From assembly GCA_948474755.1 (NCBI GenBank), contig CAOLHI010002157.1, positions 1-64,000 on the forward strand: a stretch of DNA of 64,000 bases, written 5' to 3'. Both the position numbers and the translations under genes were made by a program. Positions 48,496-58,530 of this stretch are shown piece after piece; within the stretch, counting starts at the first letter, position 1, and every line of letters starts with the position of its first letter. The notes below the pieces were generated by a model. The model was not told where the DNA came from. It made no database searches and was given only the letters and a program-made list of their open reading frames with translations. Source of the DNA: Ctenosaura bakeri (lineage: Eukaryota; Chordata; Lepidosauria; Squamata; Iguanidae).

Positions 48496-49480
48496 TAAGG
48501 ATATAATTCTTCACTAAACTTTGGCCCCTTCTCACAGCATTTTCAATGCAAAAGGGCCCCTCAAGCGTCGCGCACATGTGAGAAGTGGTCCACACGATGC
48601 ACTCACATGTGCGCAATGCTCCAGAGCCTGACAGGGACCGCACACACATTTTTTCATTTTTGGCTTGAAGCCGAAAATGGTGCGCGATCATGCATTGCTC
48701 TGGGGCCCTGCATGCACTTACCTTGCGTGCAGAGCCTCGGGAGCTGGGCCAGTCGCGCTTCCTGTCCAGTGCAGCCTGGGAAAACCCCAGCCTGCATTGT
48801 GAAAGGAAGAGGCGGGGCTCTCACAAGAGCAGGAAGCTCGTGCAGAGCCAAAGGACCTCGCACACAAGAGCCTCTCTCTGGAGGCTGCTCGCGCGAACAC
48901 CATACCCCAATACCGGAAATAGGTGAGTTGCAGAAAGGGCCTTCTTCCTGAAGGTAGCAATGAGTAATTTCAGCAATTTTCTCCCCAGTGCAAGAAAGCT
49001 TTCGAAACCCATGCAGTTTTTGAAGGCTATTCGCAGTTCAGGGCTTACTTTGTGCAAAATTCACATTAGGTTGTTTTTTGCAGAAAACAGCATTTGTTGC
49101 ACAGCAAACAGCATTTGCTGCATGGAAAATAATATCCACACAGAAATATTAATTCCTGTGCCAAAATAAATGCTGTTTTCTATGCAAATCAATCGTGTGC
49201 AAATTTTACATGGAACAAATCCCCAATTACAGCATTTTCTGTGCAGTTATAAATATTCTGCATTGAAATATTATTTTCCACACAGAAAGTACTGTTTCCT
49301 GTGAAGAAACAACAACAACACTGTTTTCTGCTCAAAACAGCCATGTGTGAATTTTGGATGGAATATATTCCAAACTGTGAAGATTCTCATCTGCCCAAGA
49401 TTCTTGTAATCAAGGTTTCTCAATATTGGAAAACACATTTTTGGCCAATTTTTGACTCTTTTAATCATTAACTGCCAAAT
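48496..49480 (+). repeat. Family C palindromic repeat (C2), split by B4
   Basis: AGGATATAATTCTTCACTAA matches the start of C1. After the B4 insertion the order resumes with AGCAATGAGTAATTTCAGCA, TTTGTGCAAAATTCACATTA, an expanded array of TTGCACAGCAAACAGCATT and TTTCTGTGCAG-type units (49070-49320), then ATGTGTGAATTTTGGATGG and TCATCTGCCCAAGATTCTTG. Its array is longer than that of C1. Confidence 0.65.
48523..48941 (+). mobile_element. Family B GC-rich MITE (B4), inside C2
   Basis: GGCCCCTTCTCACAGCATT to GAGTTGCAGAAAGGGCC. The hairpin is at the left (48553-48630) and the CAGCCTGGG palindrome at about 48769-48800. The flanks TTT and TTC differ by one base. The family C sequence resumes on the far side. 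Confidence 0.8.
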
Positions 49481-49711
49481 CTTAAGACTTGGGAGTAATG
49501 TAATATCTGATGATATTGTCATTGCTGGATTTTTCAAACTCTAGAATCCAATAATAAGTCTCATGTTTCTCAGTGAAGCTGGCTTAGGACACATGCGTAT
49601 GTTTTCTTAATCAATAGAAGCACATCAAAAATTCAGGAAGGAAGATTGATTAGTCAAAATAGCAAGGGAATGAAATGATGAAATTGCTTTACATTAATTT
49701 TTTTTTTCCAG
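49481..49711. other. Gene-free stretch upstream of candidate exon
   Basis: Includes the polypyrimidine tract ATTTTTTTTTTCCAG at 49697-49711, which would be the 3' splice site of the exon below. Confidence 0.5.
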
Positions 49712-49856
49712 AAGATCCTGTCAGAAAGTCTGCAATCTTTTTAGAAGGCTTTGTAGTGATGGAAAAACAGCTCAAAAGCTGTCTCCCTCTAGAACTATTA
49801 GGCACTGTGGTTAAGCATTTTGTTACTTTGATGGTGACAGACACACTACTCTCCAG
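49712..49856 (+). CDS. Candidate internal coding exon of an unidentified gene
   Basis: A 145-bp block is bordered by a strong acceptor (T10 tract then CCAG, ending 49711) and a strong donor (CTCCAG then GTAAGC from 49857). It is open throughout in the frame giving DPVRKSAIFLEGFVVMEKQL and continuing KSCLPLELLGTVVKHFVTLM up to TDTLLS. It would begin in phase 1 (two bases complete a split codon) and end in phase 2. The product looks like two amphipathic helices, as in helical-repeat proteins, but I cannot name a family. No neighbouring exon is recognised in the window, so introns would have to be long. It could also be a processed fragment or chance. Confidence 0.45.
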
Positions 49857-50308
49857 GTAAGCAAAGCTGGTAAATCCGATGTAGCTTTAGCCTGTGTTTG
49901 AAAATATAGTCATTATGATTCTCTAATGAGTGGGAAAAGGAACAATTATTTGCTGTCATTATACACTGTTTGCTAATTATGCTCATCATGTGATAAAAAT
50001 GAAAAAGTTAATTTAGGATTTTAATTATTCTTTCAGAAAACCTTTTGAGAATCTTTGGGAAACAATTCTTTCCATTTTTTTTCTTTTACTCATTCCTCAT
50101 CCTTCCTTCCTCCACTGTCTGGATATTCCTGAATGTGGGAATACAAACTAGGTTCTAGTACCATGGGAAAATAACATCTCCAGAAAAGAATAAGTGATAT
50201 AGGAGTTCATTTGGTTCCAAAGAATTGACTAAGTCAATAATTAGTAGGAAGAATGTGAGGAGCACTTGAACTGAGTCTAAGCACTCTGTCTAACAGATGT
50301 CTGGTTTA
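49857..50308. other. Gene-free stretch downstream of candidate exon
   Basis: No recognisable element. If the exon is real, this is intron. Confidence 0.45.
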
Positions 50309-50509
50309 GGCCATTTCCACACCACACTGTTATAGTGCTATCATTCCACTTTGAACCTCCTATGGAATCCTGGGGTTTGCAGTTTAGGGAGGGGCATTTA
50401 GAATTTCAACCAGAGAGCTCTTTGGTCTCAGTAAATTACAAATCCCAGAATTCCACAGGATGTTGGAAGTGGAATAATAGCACTATAACAGTGTAGTGTG
50501 GAAATGACC
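50309..50509 (+). mobile_element. Family A palindromic MITE (A11), TSD TTA
   Basis: GGCCATTTCCACACCACAC to GTGTGGAAATGACC. TTA flanks both ends (50306-50308 and 50510-50512). Full-length with the spacer as in A2. Confidence 0.9.
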
Positions 50510-51589
50510 TTAGTCTACACATTCAGAAGAATGCAGTGGTAGAAATCTAAGATGGTAGGTACATGGCAAAGGGAAGGATACAACATTTAATCCCTTCTTA
50601 TTTAAGATTTCCCAACTGCCAGCATATGGCTGGCACCCTGTTCAGAAGTTATGAGATTGTAAACTGGATTTACAATCTTGTTATCACTAGAGATTCCCAT
50701 TTACAGTCATAAAGGGCTGTGACCCCCAAAAGCTAATTAGCAGCCTGCCCTGAATGAAGTATTTCTGTGGCACTGAGGATTGGGGTGCTGGGAAATGAAT
50801 TCTGCAATGCTGTCCTGGACCCAAGTGTCTTGGGAAAAGCAGTTGTGGCAGTTTCCCCAGTTCTCTGTTCTCAGCATACCCTGTAACTGGCAGATTTCCC
50901 AGTGCTTTGATCTTTAGGGCTTTGGAAATGTTTTGGCTGGGATAGTGCATCATCATATGTAACTATAATGATAGAGCTCCATTATCAAGGTATATTATTA
51001 TGCATACACATACACAGAAACACACACACACAGAGAAAAAAAATTAACTCCAGGCCTCTTTCTACTCCACTATATTGATTTTTTTAAAGGTGACATTCAA
51101 ATATGATTTCCCCACGCAAGTGTCCTGAAGTAGTATGGTCATATCAGTTTAGATGTCTTCCATCTAACTTTGATACATGTATGGGTCAAGCAGGTTCTTT
51201 ACTGTTCTGATCTGAGCTGTTGCTGCTACAGTTTCACTGCCAGATATGTTCTACTAAAAGAACAGATAGATTATGGGAAATACAAATTTTCCCATATAAA
51301 TGACATCCATTTTTGGCAGGTTGGGGAGTTACATAAACACAATGCTTTTTTAAAAAAAAAATGTATAGACTGGCAGATATAAATGCTACCTTTTAAAAAC
51401 ACTGCTGTCAACAACAAAAAGCAGAACTGCCTGTTGAGAACAATTACTCCATCTACTGTGAGGGAAGGAGGACCAGAACAAACACAAGATTGATGGGAGA
51501 TAAACTGAAAAATGTCCCAAGGCAGAAAATATTCTCATGTTAAAATCTGGCTGGTTAGTACTACAGAAGTATAGAAATGTATAGAAATG
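50510..51589. other. Gene-free stretch
   Basis: No recognisable feature beyond short CA and A-rich runs at about 51005-51040. Confidence 0.5.
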
Positions 51590-51675
51590 TTTTGAAATAC
51601 ATGCTATTTGTAAGTTGTTTGCCGCCTCGATCCATATGGAGAGGTGGGATACAAATAAATAATAATAATAAAAAA
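51590..51675 (+). repeat. L2-like LINE 3' tail with (AAT)n
   Basis: GTTTGCCGCCTCGATCCATA and GAGGTGGGATACAAATAAAT, then AATAATAATAAA. Closely similar to the tail at 5385, so probably the same LINE family. Confidence 0.7.
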
Positions 51676-52729
51676 AGAAGTAGACCCAGAGAATTAATTG
51701 TTGAAAGGTGAGTCAACAGATAAGTAAATCCAATAGATTCCATGGACTTTTTTTTCTGGTTGGGATTAAATAGAATTTAGGCCCATTATTGTTGTCATTA
51801 GAAATGATAACCATAGAACAATGTCAGGTCTGGAAACATTTCAAGCTTTTAGCATGGCTTAAATATTTCTTGTCAATTGCTTTTCTCATTGGTCCTATAG
51901 GAAGAAGCCCAGAAGAAAAGAAATTCTGTATTCATGTATTTCCAAGCTTGGCCTTCAGCTATTCTGCAAATTCTGTCAACATATTATTTTCATAGGAAAC
52001 TTGCATTTGGAATGACAAGACCCTTTATTTTCATAGCCAACAGAGTATCAAAATGCTTAGGCTTAAACAGCCAATTGAAATCTGGGCAATTATACACTGT
52101 CGTTCTCCTTTTGTTAACTGATCTCTCATTTTGCGGGTAATACACATATCTTTGTGGGTTAAAATCTATAACTCCCAGAACTGATAGACAATTCCAAAGG
52201 CTTAACAGACTTCATGCCTGGTTTGTTGTTGAAACTGTATAGCTAGAGGAGAACTAATACATTGACCTTCAAAGAGTCTTTACAGTTATTTGAAATAAAC
52301 CTATTGTTTTAAAACCGAGAGATCATCTATTTTTTATCATTAGAGTTAAGCAACAAATTCTATGTGTGTCTAACTCCTGAAAGCCAACATATAAATACTT
52401 CAGATTCTCTATAGCTAAAGATTATTCTCCTGTCAGTTACAAAGTAACAGCACTTAAAGAATGAATAAAGAAAGTTATGTTTTCGAAACAAACTTGTCCC
52501 CAATGGAATATAATGTTTCTCATTCTGAAGCAGTGGGGGTTTAGGAGAAGGAAGTTACACAGCAAGGGGAGGAGGAGACCCAAATACAGCAGTTAGTGTC
52601 AACTGTTCATGGGGAATTAAGCAGCATCAGTGTTTCAGGCTGGTTCTGTTCTTTGTGCTGCTGAATAAATTCAGAATAAAATAATTCATCATAGAAATAT
52701 GTAATTAACAAAGGGAAAATATTTTATAC
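51676..52729. other. Gene-free stretch
   Basis: No recognisable feature. Confidence 0.5.
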
Positions 52730-53290
52730 AGCGTCTATGTCTTTCCCATAGAGATGGAAAGAATATTGGAAAATATTTTTAGAATGCTCGAAAAGCATGT
52801 TTTTCAAATGTTGAGAAACCCCAATGAGCAAAATCATGGACGGATGAGACTTTTTGCAATTAAGAATGTATTCTGCACAAAATTCACATTGGATTGTTTT
52901 GTGTAGAAATAGCATTTTCTGCATAGGAAACAGCCTTTTCATTGAGGAAAAGAACATTTCTGCACAGGTATATTATTTTCTGTGGAGAAAATGCTACTTT
53001 CGGTGCAGAAATGCTGCTTTCAGTACAGAAAATGCTGTTTTCTGTGCAAAACAGTTAAGTGCAAATGTTATACAGAATAGACCCCAAATTGTGATTAGGC
53101 TTTGAAAATTGTGTGGCTTTTCAAAGACTATTTCAGCAGGAAGTTAATTGCAAAAATTACTCACTGCTTTCTTTGAGAAGAAAACTGTTGAAGAATTGCA
53201 TCCCTGTCTTCCCATTATCACTCAAAGAATGCTTCCTCTTATAAAATTTTGGATGACATTCCTTGGAAAGGAGATAGAACAGTAAAAAGT
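52730..53290 (-). repeat. Family C palindromic repeat (C3)
   Basis: Reverse orientation. The right end carries the complement of GCAATTCTTCAACAGTTTTC and AGTGAGTAATTTTTGCAATT. The middle (52865-53065) is an array of TTTTCTGCATAGG, TTTCTGCACAGG and TTTCTGTGGAGAAAATG units. The left end carries AAGCATGTTTTTCAAATGTT and AGAATATTGGAAAATATTTT. AATTCACATTGGATTG and its approximate complement bracket the array, as in C1 and C2. Confidence 0.65.
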
Positions 53291-53305
53291 TATGGAAGAG
53301 ACTAG

Positions 53306-53825
53306 GGCCCTTTTCGCACGGGCCTTTGCGCGCGCGATAGCCCCGTGAGCCTCGCGGGAGTGGGAGCGTCGCTCCGCACGACGCACTCCCACTTCCGCCC
53401 GGCTCACGGGGCTGAAGCGGCGCGAGTGCGGGTTTTTTGATTTTCGCGTACAAGCGAAAATCACCCCGCGCTCGCGCAACGCTCCCAGAGCCCACCCGCA
53501 CTTACCTTTCGTGCGGAGCCTCCGGGAGCCGGCCGGGTCGCGCTTCCTTCCCTCCGCCCCTGCGGAAGGAAGGAGCGGGGTGGGGAGGTAGTGCGACGGA
53601 CGCGCTGCCCGCTTCGCGCGCGCGCGGGGTGGGAATCCGGCGCGAGGTCTCCCGCTTCGCACGGGGGGAGGGCGGCTTGCGCGGCAAGCCTCCTTCAGTG
53701 CCGCTTCCCCGCTGGTTCCTTCGCCTGCGGAAGGAAGGAGGGGGAAGCGGCAGCCTCCCAGACGAGCCTTCTTGCGCTTGCCGGCCTCCCCCGCTTGTGC
53801 TAGAAGCCTCAGTGCGGAAAGGGCC
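53306..53825 (+). mobile_element. Family B GC-rich MITE, long form (B6), TSD TAG
   Basis: GGCCCTTTTCGCACGGGCC to AGTGCGGAAAGGGCC. TAG flanks both ends (53303-53305 and 53826-53828). The hairpin (AGCCCCGTGAGCCTCGCGGG and complement) is at the left. A second stem CTTCCTTCC...GGAAGGAAG lies near 53543-53574. CpG is almost undepleted, which implies recent insertion or protection from methylation. It is in the long-form subfamily with B2. Open frames of up to 156 codons are artefacts. Confidence 0.9.
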
Positions 53826-53828
53826 TAG

Positions 53829-54031
53829 GACTATTTCCACACTACACTGTTATAGTGCTATTATTCCACTTTCAACATCCTATGGAATCCTGGGCTTTGT
53901 AGTTTAGGGAGGGGCCTTTAGAATTCTCAGCCAGAGAGCTCTTTGATCTCAGTAAACTACAAACCCCAGGATTCCACAGGGATGTTGAAAGTGAAATAAT
54001 AGCACTATAACAGTGTAGGGTGGAAAGGCCC
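53829..54031 (+). mobile_element. Family A palindromic MITE (A12), abutting B6
   Basis: GACTATTTCCACACTACAC to GTGGAAAGGCCC, spacer as in A2. The left flank TAG (53826-53828) is also the right duplication of B6. The right flank is TAA. Confidence 0.8.
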
Positions 54032-54035
54032 TAAG

Positions 54036-54253
54036 AAGCCTTTCACATTATACTGTTATACTGCTATGATCCAACTTTAACTGCCATGCTGTATCCCATG
54101 TAAGCCTGGGATTTGTTGTTCACAGAAGGTGTTTTTTTTTAAAAAAAAAAAAAATACTCAACCAGAGGGCTTCTCTGGTGTCTACAATCCCCAAGATTCC
54201 ATATAATACAGTTATGGCAATTAAAGTAACATGATCCTGCTGTAGTATGCAAG
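54036..54253. mobile_element. Family A' palindromic MITE (A13)
   Basis: AAGCCTTTCACATTATACTG at the left, with arms ACTTTAACTGCCATGC and GGCAATTAAAGTAACATGAT, ending near GTATGCAAGGACTC. A T9/A14 palindromic homopolymer sits in the spacer at 54132-54154. It starts four bases after A12. Confidence 0.65.
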
Positions 54254-54529
54254 GACTCTGAGAGTAAGAAGTTTTAGATTCTTTGTAATAATCTACAAAT
54301 CTGTAACTTGAACAGATATTTCTTAGGAGTAGTCACATGCATGCAAGGAAGCATCACTAGTGCTTCCACATCATTAGTCAAACCTCATTCAATTTATTAT
54401 TCAATTTTATTTTGAATTGAATTTATCATTCAATTTATTATCAGAAGTAAATGGGGAAAGTTTTACTTTTACCATCTTGTGGTAATATTCAGCCAATGCC
54501 AGTAAGGGAAATCTTCAGTCTTCTTCCAT
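54254..54529. other. Gene-free stretch with local AATT-rich duplication
   Basis: TTCAATTTATTATTCAATTTT and similar words repeat at about 54389-54441. Nothing else recognised. Confidence 0.45.
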
Positions 54530-54765
54530 TTTATTTATTTATTGGGTAGGTAATTATTCACATGCACTGCCTTTTCTCAAATGAACTCATGGTGGCACAC
54601 AGGTCTCTTCCTCCACATTTCACTTTCACAACAGTCAGGGAGAGAGAGAGAGCAAGGGAGATTAATTCAGGTTACCCAGTGAATTTCATGGCTTGGTAGG
54701 CATCTGAACCAGGATTTCTCGAGTCCCTGTCCAACACTCTAAATGTTATTCTATATGGGCTCCCT
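54530..54765 (-). repeat. MIR-like tRNA SINE, antisense
   Basis: On the + strand the LINE-type tail comes first (TTTATTTATTGGGTAGGTAA, GGTGGCACACAGGTCTC), then the core (CAGGTTACCCAGTGAATTTC) and the complement of the B box and head (CTGAACCAGGATTTCTCGAG, CCAACACTCTAAATGTTATT). Nearly full length and moderately diverged. Confidence 0.7.
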
Positions 54766-54954
54766 TTTGTTCAGTTCTGAATGCCATATTTTGCATCCCA
54801 GTGTGCTTTCACAACTTTGGTGCATTTTTGGATTGTATGAAGACAATCTATTTGTAGGCACAAACCTGTTTGCATTCACAGTTAAGAGTTGGATGAGTCC
54901 CCTGAGATTGTCCTTGGACTGGGCTGGGATATTTTCAAAAACCCTTAAAAGAAG

Positions 54955-55505
54955 TTGTTGTTGTTGTTGTTGTGTGTCTTCAAATTGGCTCTCACTTACA
55001 GAGACTCTGGCCCTTTTCGCATGCAGTTTCTGTTGTGAGAGGGCCCCTTGAGCGTCACGTAAATGGGAGTGGTGGTCTCACGAGCCTAAAGTGGGCCGCA
55101 CACGCATTTTTTTATTTTGGGCTGGGAGCCGAAAATACTGCATGGTAGCGCAATGTTCCCGGGCCCCTCATGCACTTACCTGCCCTGCGGTGCATTGGGC
55201 AAGCCGGGCCAGTCTTGCTTCCTCCCCCAGCGCAGCCTACAGCTCCCAGGCTGCGCTGTGAAAGGAAGAGGCGGGGCGCTTGTGCGACGGTTGCGCAACC
55301 AGGAAGCCAGCTGCGGGAGAATGAAGGAGTGATGCGAGTGCCTTGCGCAAGAGGCTGCTTGCACAAACAGCACCCCCCCACCTCAGCGAGCAGGTAAAGT
55401 GCAGAAAGGGCCTCTATCACAGGCTTATTCTGTAGAAGTTTGCCTCTGCCATGAAGGTGAGAATGTGTGACTTGCCTAAGGTCACCAACTCGGTTGTCAC
55501 AGTTG
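54955..55505 (-). repeat. tRNA-SINE with (ACA)n tail, split by B7
   Basis: On the + strand: GTTGTTGTTGTTGTTGTGTG (tail), TCTTCAAATTGGCTCTCACT up to GAGACTCT at 55008, then B7, then resuming TCTATCACAGGCTTATTC and GTGACTTGCCTAAGGTCACC. Joining the halves with one TCT restores the consensus. The tRNA head is truncated. Confidence 0.8.
55009..55412 (+). mobile_element. Family B GC-rich MITE (B7), TSD TCT
   Basis: GGCCCTTTTCGCATGCAG to AAAGTGCAGAAAGGGCC. TCT flanks both ends (55006-55008 and 55413-55415), confirmed by the host SINE. The terminal hairpin is degraded on one side. The palindrome CGCAGCCTACAGCTCCCAGG lies at about 55231-55258. Confidence 0.85.
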
Positions 55506-56739
55506 AGCTAGGTTTTTTAAAGGTATTGACCAAAATAAAGGTATTTGCTTTGTGCCAACAAAACCAGAGACAATGAGACTCTTGAGGAGTGAGTTCCCAA
55601 AATGGGACATTGTAACAAAGTAGGGCCAGTCTTCTGTCACCACTGAACTTGCTTCCAGTCATGGATGGACTCAGAGAATGGTCTCTGGGGATAACAGGGC
55701 TAAATCCTATTGCATGTCCAAACTAGAATAGGCTTTTGGACACTGGGTTTCAGTACACTTTGACTTACCGTTCAGCGGCTAATTCAATGTCTACTTTAGT
55801 TGGGATTTGGCAATGGATTTAGGTCTCAGGGTCCAGGTAGATTTCTAAGTGTTCAATATGGCAGAGATCCTGATGCTTGCTTTGTAGTAAATCTCCCAGA
55901 GATTGCTTTAAAAAGAGACACATGTAACCCACCACCCAAAATGCATGAGACCATGATAATATGAGTCCTTTAATTTTGTTTAGCTTGAGAATCAGGTATT
56001 CCTACACAGTTCATCTCTCTCTGTTATTAGATCTTAAGCTGCCACTAGCAACGTCAGAATTATTGATAACATTTTTCTTCCTTTTTGTTAATAAAAAAGA
56101 TGCTGAGCTCCAGTGATCTCATTGTTAAGATGGTCTAACACTTCAGTTCTTTATGCTGTTCTGAAATTCTGGAGAGTTTGGCCAGTTCATCTTTAGGATC
56201 TGGCTGGTCTGATCAGATTTTGTAGATAAGGGGCTGTGGAATCAGATGGGATAAAATATTTCTTTGAAAAGCTGAGAAAGATCAGACCTGTAGTTTCAGA
56301 TTAATAGTGAAACATGTGACTGAACTACTAAACGCAGCAGAGTACTCACTGAGAGGGAGAGGGCCTTGGCATAGTAAAGCACTTTTACTGATCCCAGTGG
56401 CCGATGAGATCACAGGTCCACTTGCCACTCACAAACGTCTGGCAAGCCAAGTACCTGCTTGGAAGCCACAGGGATTGCATTGACAGAGGAGCTTCTTTGA
56501 GAGTTGTTATTAGTATTGTAATCATGCTATGGTCTTTCTGGCACCCTTTCCGGTTTTGCATTCTATATTCATCCCTGCTCAAACCAGGGATGTGAAAATC
56601 TGTCAGTCTTATTTTCATTATGTTCCTCAGAATACTAAAAGCATCCTTATTCTACCATAGTTCTTTATTAGTGTGAGACTTTTTCTCTCCTCCCACAGCC
56701 AGTATTTTTAACATGTTTTTTCTAAACTTACTTAGGGCA
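55506..56739. other. Gene-free stretch
   Basis: No exon or element recognised. Confidence 0.5.
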
Positions 56740-57436
56740 ATGTCTGTGGCAGCTGCAAGTTCCTTTAGTATCACATTCTTATTAGTGTATGAAATAGAAC
56801 TAGGGAGGAGCAAAAGGAAATTGACTGGGGTTAGTTATATGGAGAATATAACTTCCTTGCTGAAACAGCTTCTCTGGCTACTGGCCCATTTCCAGGCACA
56901 ATTCCAAGTGCTGGTTTTGACCTACAGAGCCCTGTACAGCTTAAGTCTGGGTTATCTGAAAGCCTAAATATCCTCAGATGAGCCTTATTGAGTCCTACGA
57001 TCTTTTGGTTATGATCTTTACTCCATCTCATCAACTTCTGAGACTTGGAGACACAGGAGAGAGCTTATTTGGTGGGAATTCCTAGGCTTCAGAAGTCCCT
57101 CTCGAAGGAGGTTGGATCTGACTTCCTCTCTGTTGTCTTTCCACTGGCAGGCAAAGACCTTCTTGCTCAAACGGGCCTTCAGCCTGGCCAGGGTGGAGCG
57201 ATGTTTAACTGGATGTGCTGTTTTAATACACACTGTGTATTTTAATTGATTTGTTTTAAATCTTAATGTTTTAAAAGCAGCGTTATAATTGAATGTACTA
57301 GGTAATGCTTTTTAACTTTTTAACTCTGGTACTTCTGGCTGTTTTACCTTCTTTGTTTTATGCTGCAAACTGCTTTGAATCCCATTCAGGAGAAAAGTGG
57401 GACGTAAATAAATAAATAAATAAACAAACAAACAAA
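56740..57436 (+). pseudogene. L2 LINE fragment with reverse transcriptase C-terminus and 3' tail
   Basis: In the frame starting at 56713 the residues ENITSLLKQLLWLLAHFQAQ and FQVLVLTYRALYSLSLGYLK match the conserved C-terminal region of L2-type ORF2 (a pattern like LHWLPV.ARI.FKVLLL.YKAL.GLAP.YL). The frame then breaks, and the 3' UTR follows to TTGAATCCCATTCAGGAGAA and an (AAAT)n/(AAAC)n end at 57405-57436. This is a 5'-truncated, inactive copy. The identification rests on the motif. Confidence 0.75.
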
Positions 57437-58106
57437 TCTGTAAACCATATTCGTTTGCACAGTTTTTGCTTTAATACTAATGTACTCTTTAAACACATTT
57501 ACCTGTTGATTGAAGTGTTTTAGTGTGCATTTTCCAAATATACACTTTTATTTGTACAACTCCTTCAAATACACACATGGATTAGTGAACTTTCCCCCCT
57601 CTCTAGAATGCCTTGTAAACCTCAGAAATGTATAGATCTCTAAGGCAAGATGTCTTTTGTCATGTTACCAGTTTTGTGAAATGGACCTTTGCATAAGGAA
57701 ATTAGAGCCTACTCTCTCTTTTTTTCCATTCTACACCTGCTTCAAGCTTGCTTTTCAGATTTCTCAGTGTTTTAAAGATGCAGCTTGAAAAAGTTAAAGG
57801 TCTTTTCCCAACTGTGCGACCATTCTTGCTTCAGTTCCTGCCTTCAAGTTTGCTCCATACTTGAAAGGAAGGATCCAAGGTGGTGAACACTATCACTAAA
57901 ACAGTTCAACACCATTTTAGGCCAAGACTAAAACCTGACGTGGTTTTACTTCTCCACTGACATAGAAATCATTAGTAGCCACTAAGTAGAGGTATATATG
58001 TTTTGCTGTGATTCTCCAAGGCATCTGTTGGAGAATTACAATCCTGAATGCCTAAAGCAATCTGGGAACAAAAATGAGTTTATTTTTTTTAACCCATCTT
58101 AAAATC
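57437..58106. other. Gene-free stretch
   Basis: No recognisable feature. Confidence 0.5.
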
Positions 58107-58350
58107 CTAGAATCATGAATTATAGAGCTGGAAGGGACCTCACAAGCCATCAAGCCCAACTCACTGTTCAATGAAAGATCTCCAGCAAAAGCCTTCCCAG
58201 CAGGTGTCTCTCAAGCCTCTTTTTGAAGGGGTCCAGGGACGTTCAGAAGACACCCTGCATTTCTCAAGGCAATTGGGTCCATTGCTGAACTGCTCTTACT
58301 ATCTAGAAGTTCCTTCTGATATTCCATTGAAATCTATTCTCCTGTAACTT
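58107..58350 (-). repeat. CR1-type LINE fragment, antisense
   Basis: AATTATAGAGCTGGAAGGGA followed by CCTCACAAGCCATCAAGCCC is the complement of the CR1 3' end. The right part (AAGTTCCTTCTGATATTCCA, GAAATCTATTCTCCTGTAAC) matches the usual upstream CR1 sequence. Different CR1 subfamily from 20562. Confidence 0.75.
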
Positions 58351-58434
58351 TCCATAAATGAAATGGCAGGTAAAATTAGAACAGATTGTCTCTCTAAAGG
58401 GATTTAAGGTTCCTAACAGATATGAAATTAGCTA

Positions 58435-58530
58435 CTGTTTGGGTCATGAGTTGAGACAAAGATAGGATATAAATTAATCAAATCAAAATAAATAAAACCA
58501 AATAAAAATTAATAAAATAATAATAGCTAC
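58435..58530 (+). repeat. Degraded LINE 3' tail with A-rich array
   Basis: ATGAGTTGAGACAAAGATAG and GATATAAATTAATCAAATC, then AAATAAATAAAACCAAATAA. Confidence 0.4.

Noticed and set aside
52865..53065. Array of TTCTGCACAGAAA-like units as a possible CRISPR array
   Set aside because: Vertebrate DNA, units of about 20 bp without unique spacers, both orientations mixed, and dispersed copies elsewhere in the window.
53222..53907. Frames of 112-156 codons on both strands
   Set aside because: Artefacts of the GC-rich B6 element, crossing its boundaries into A12 and flanking DNA.
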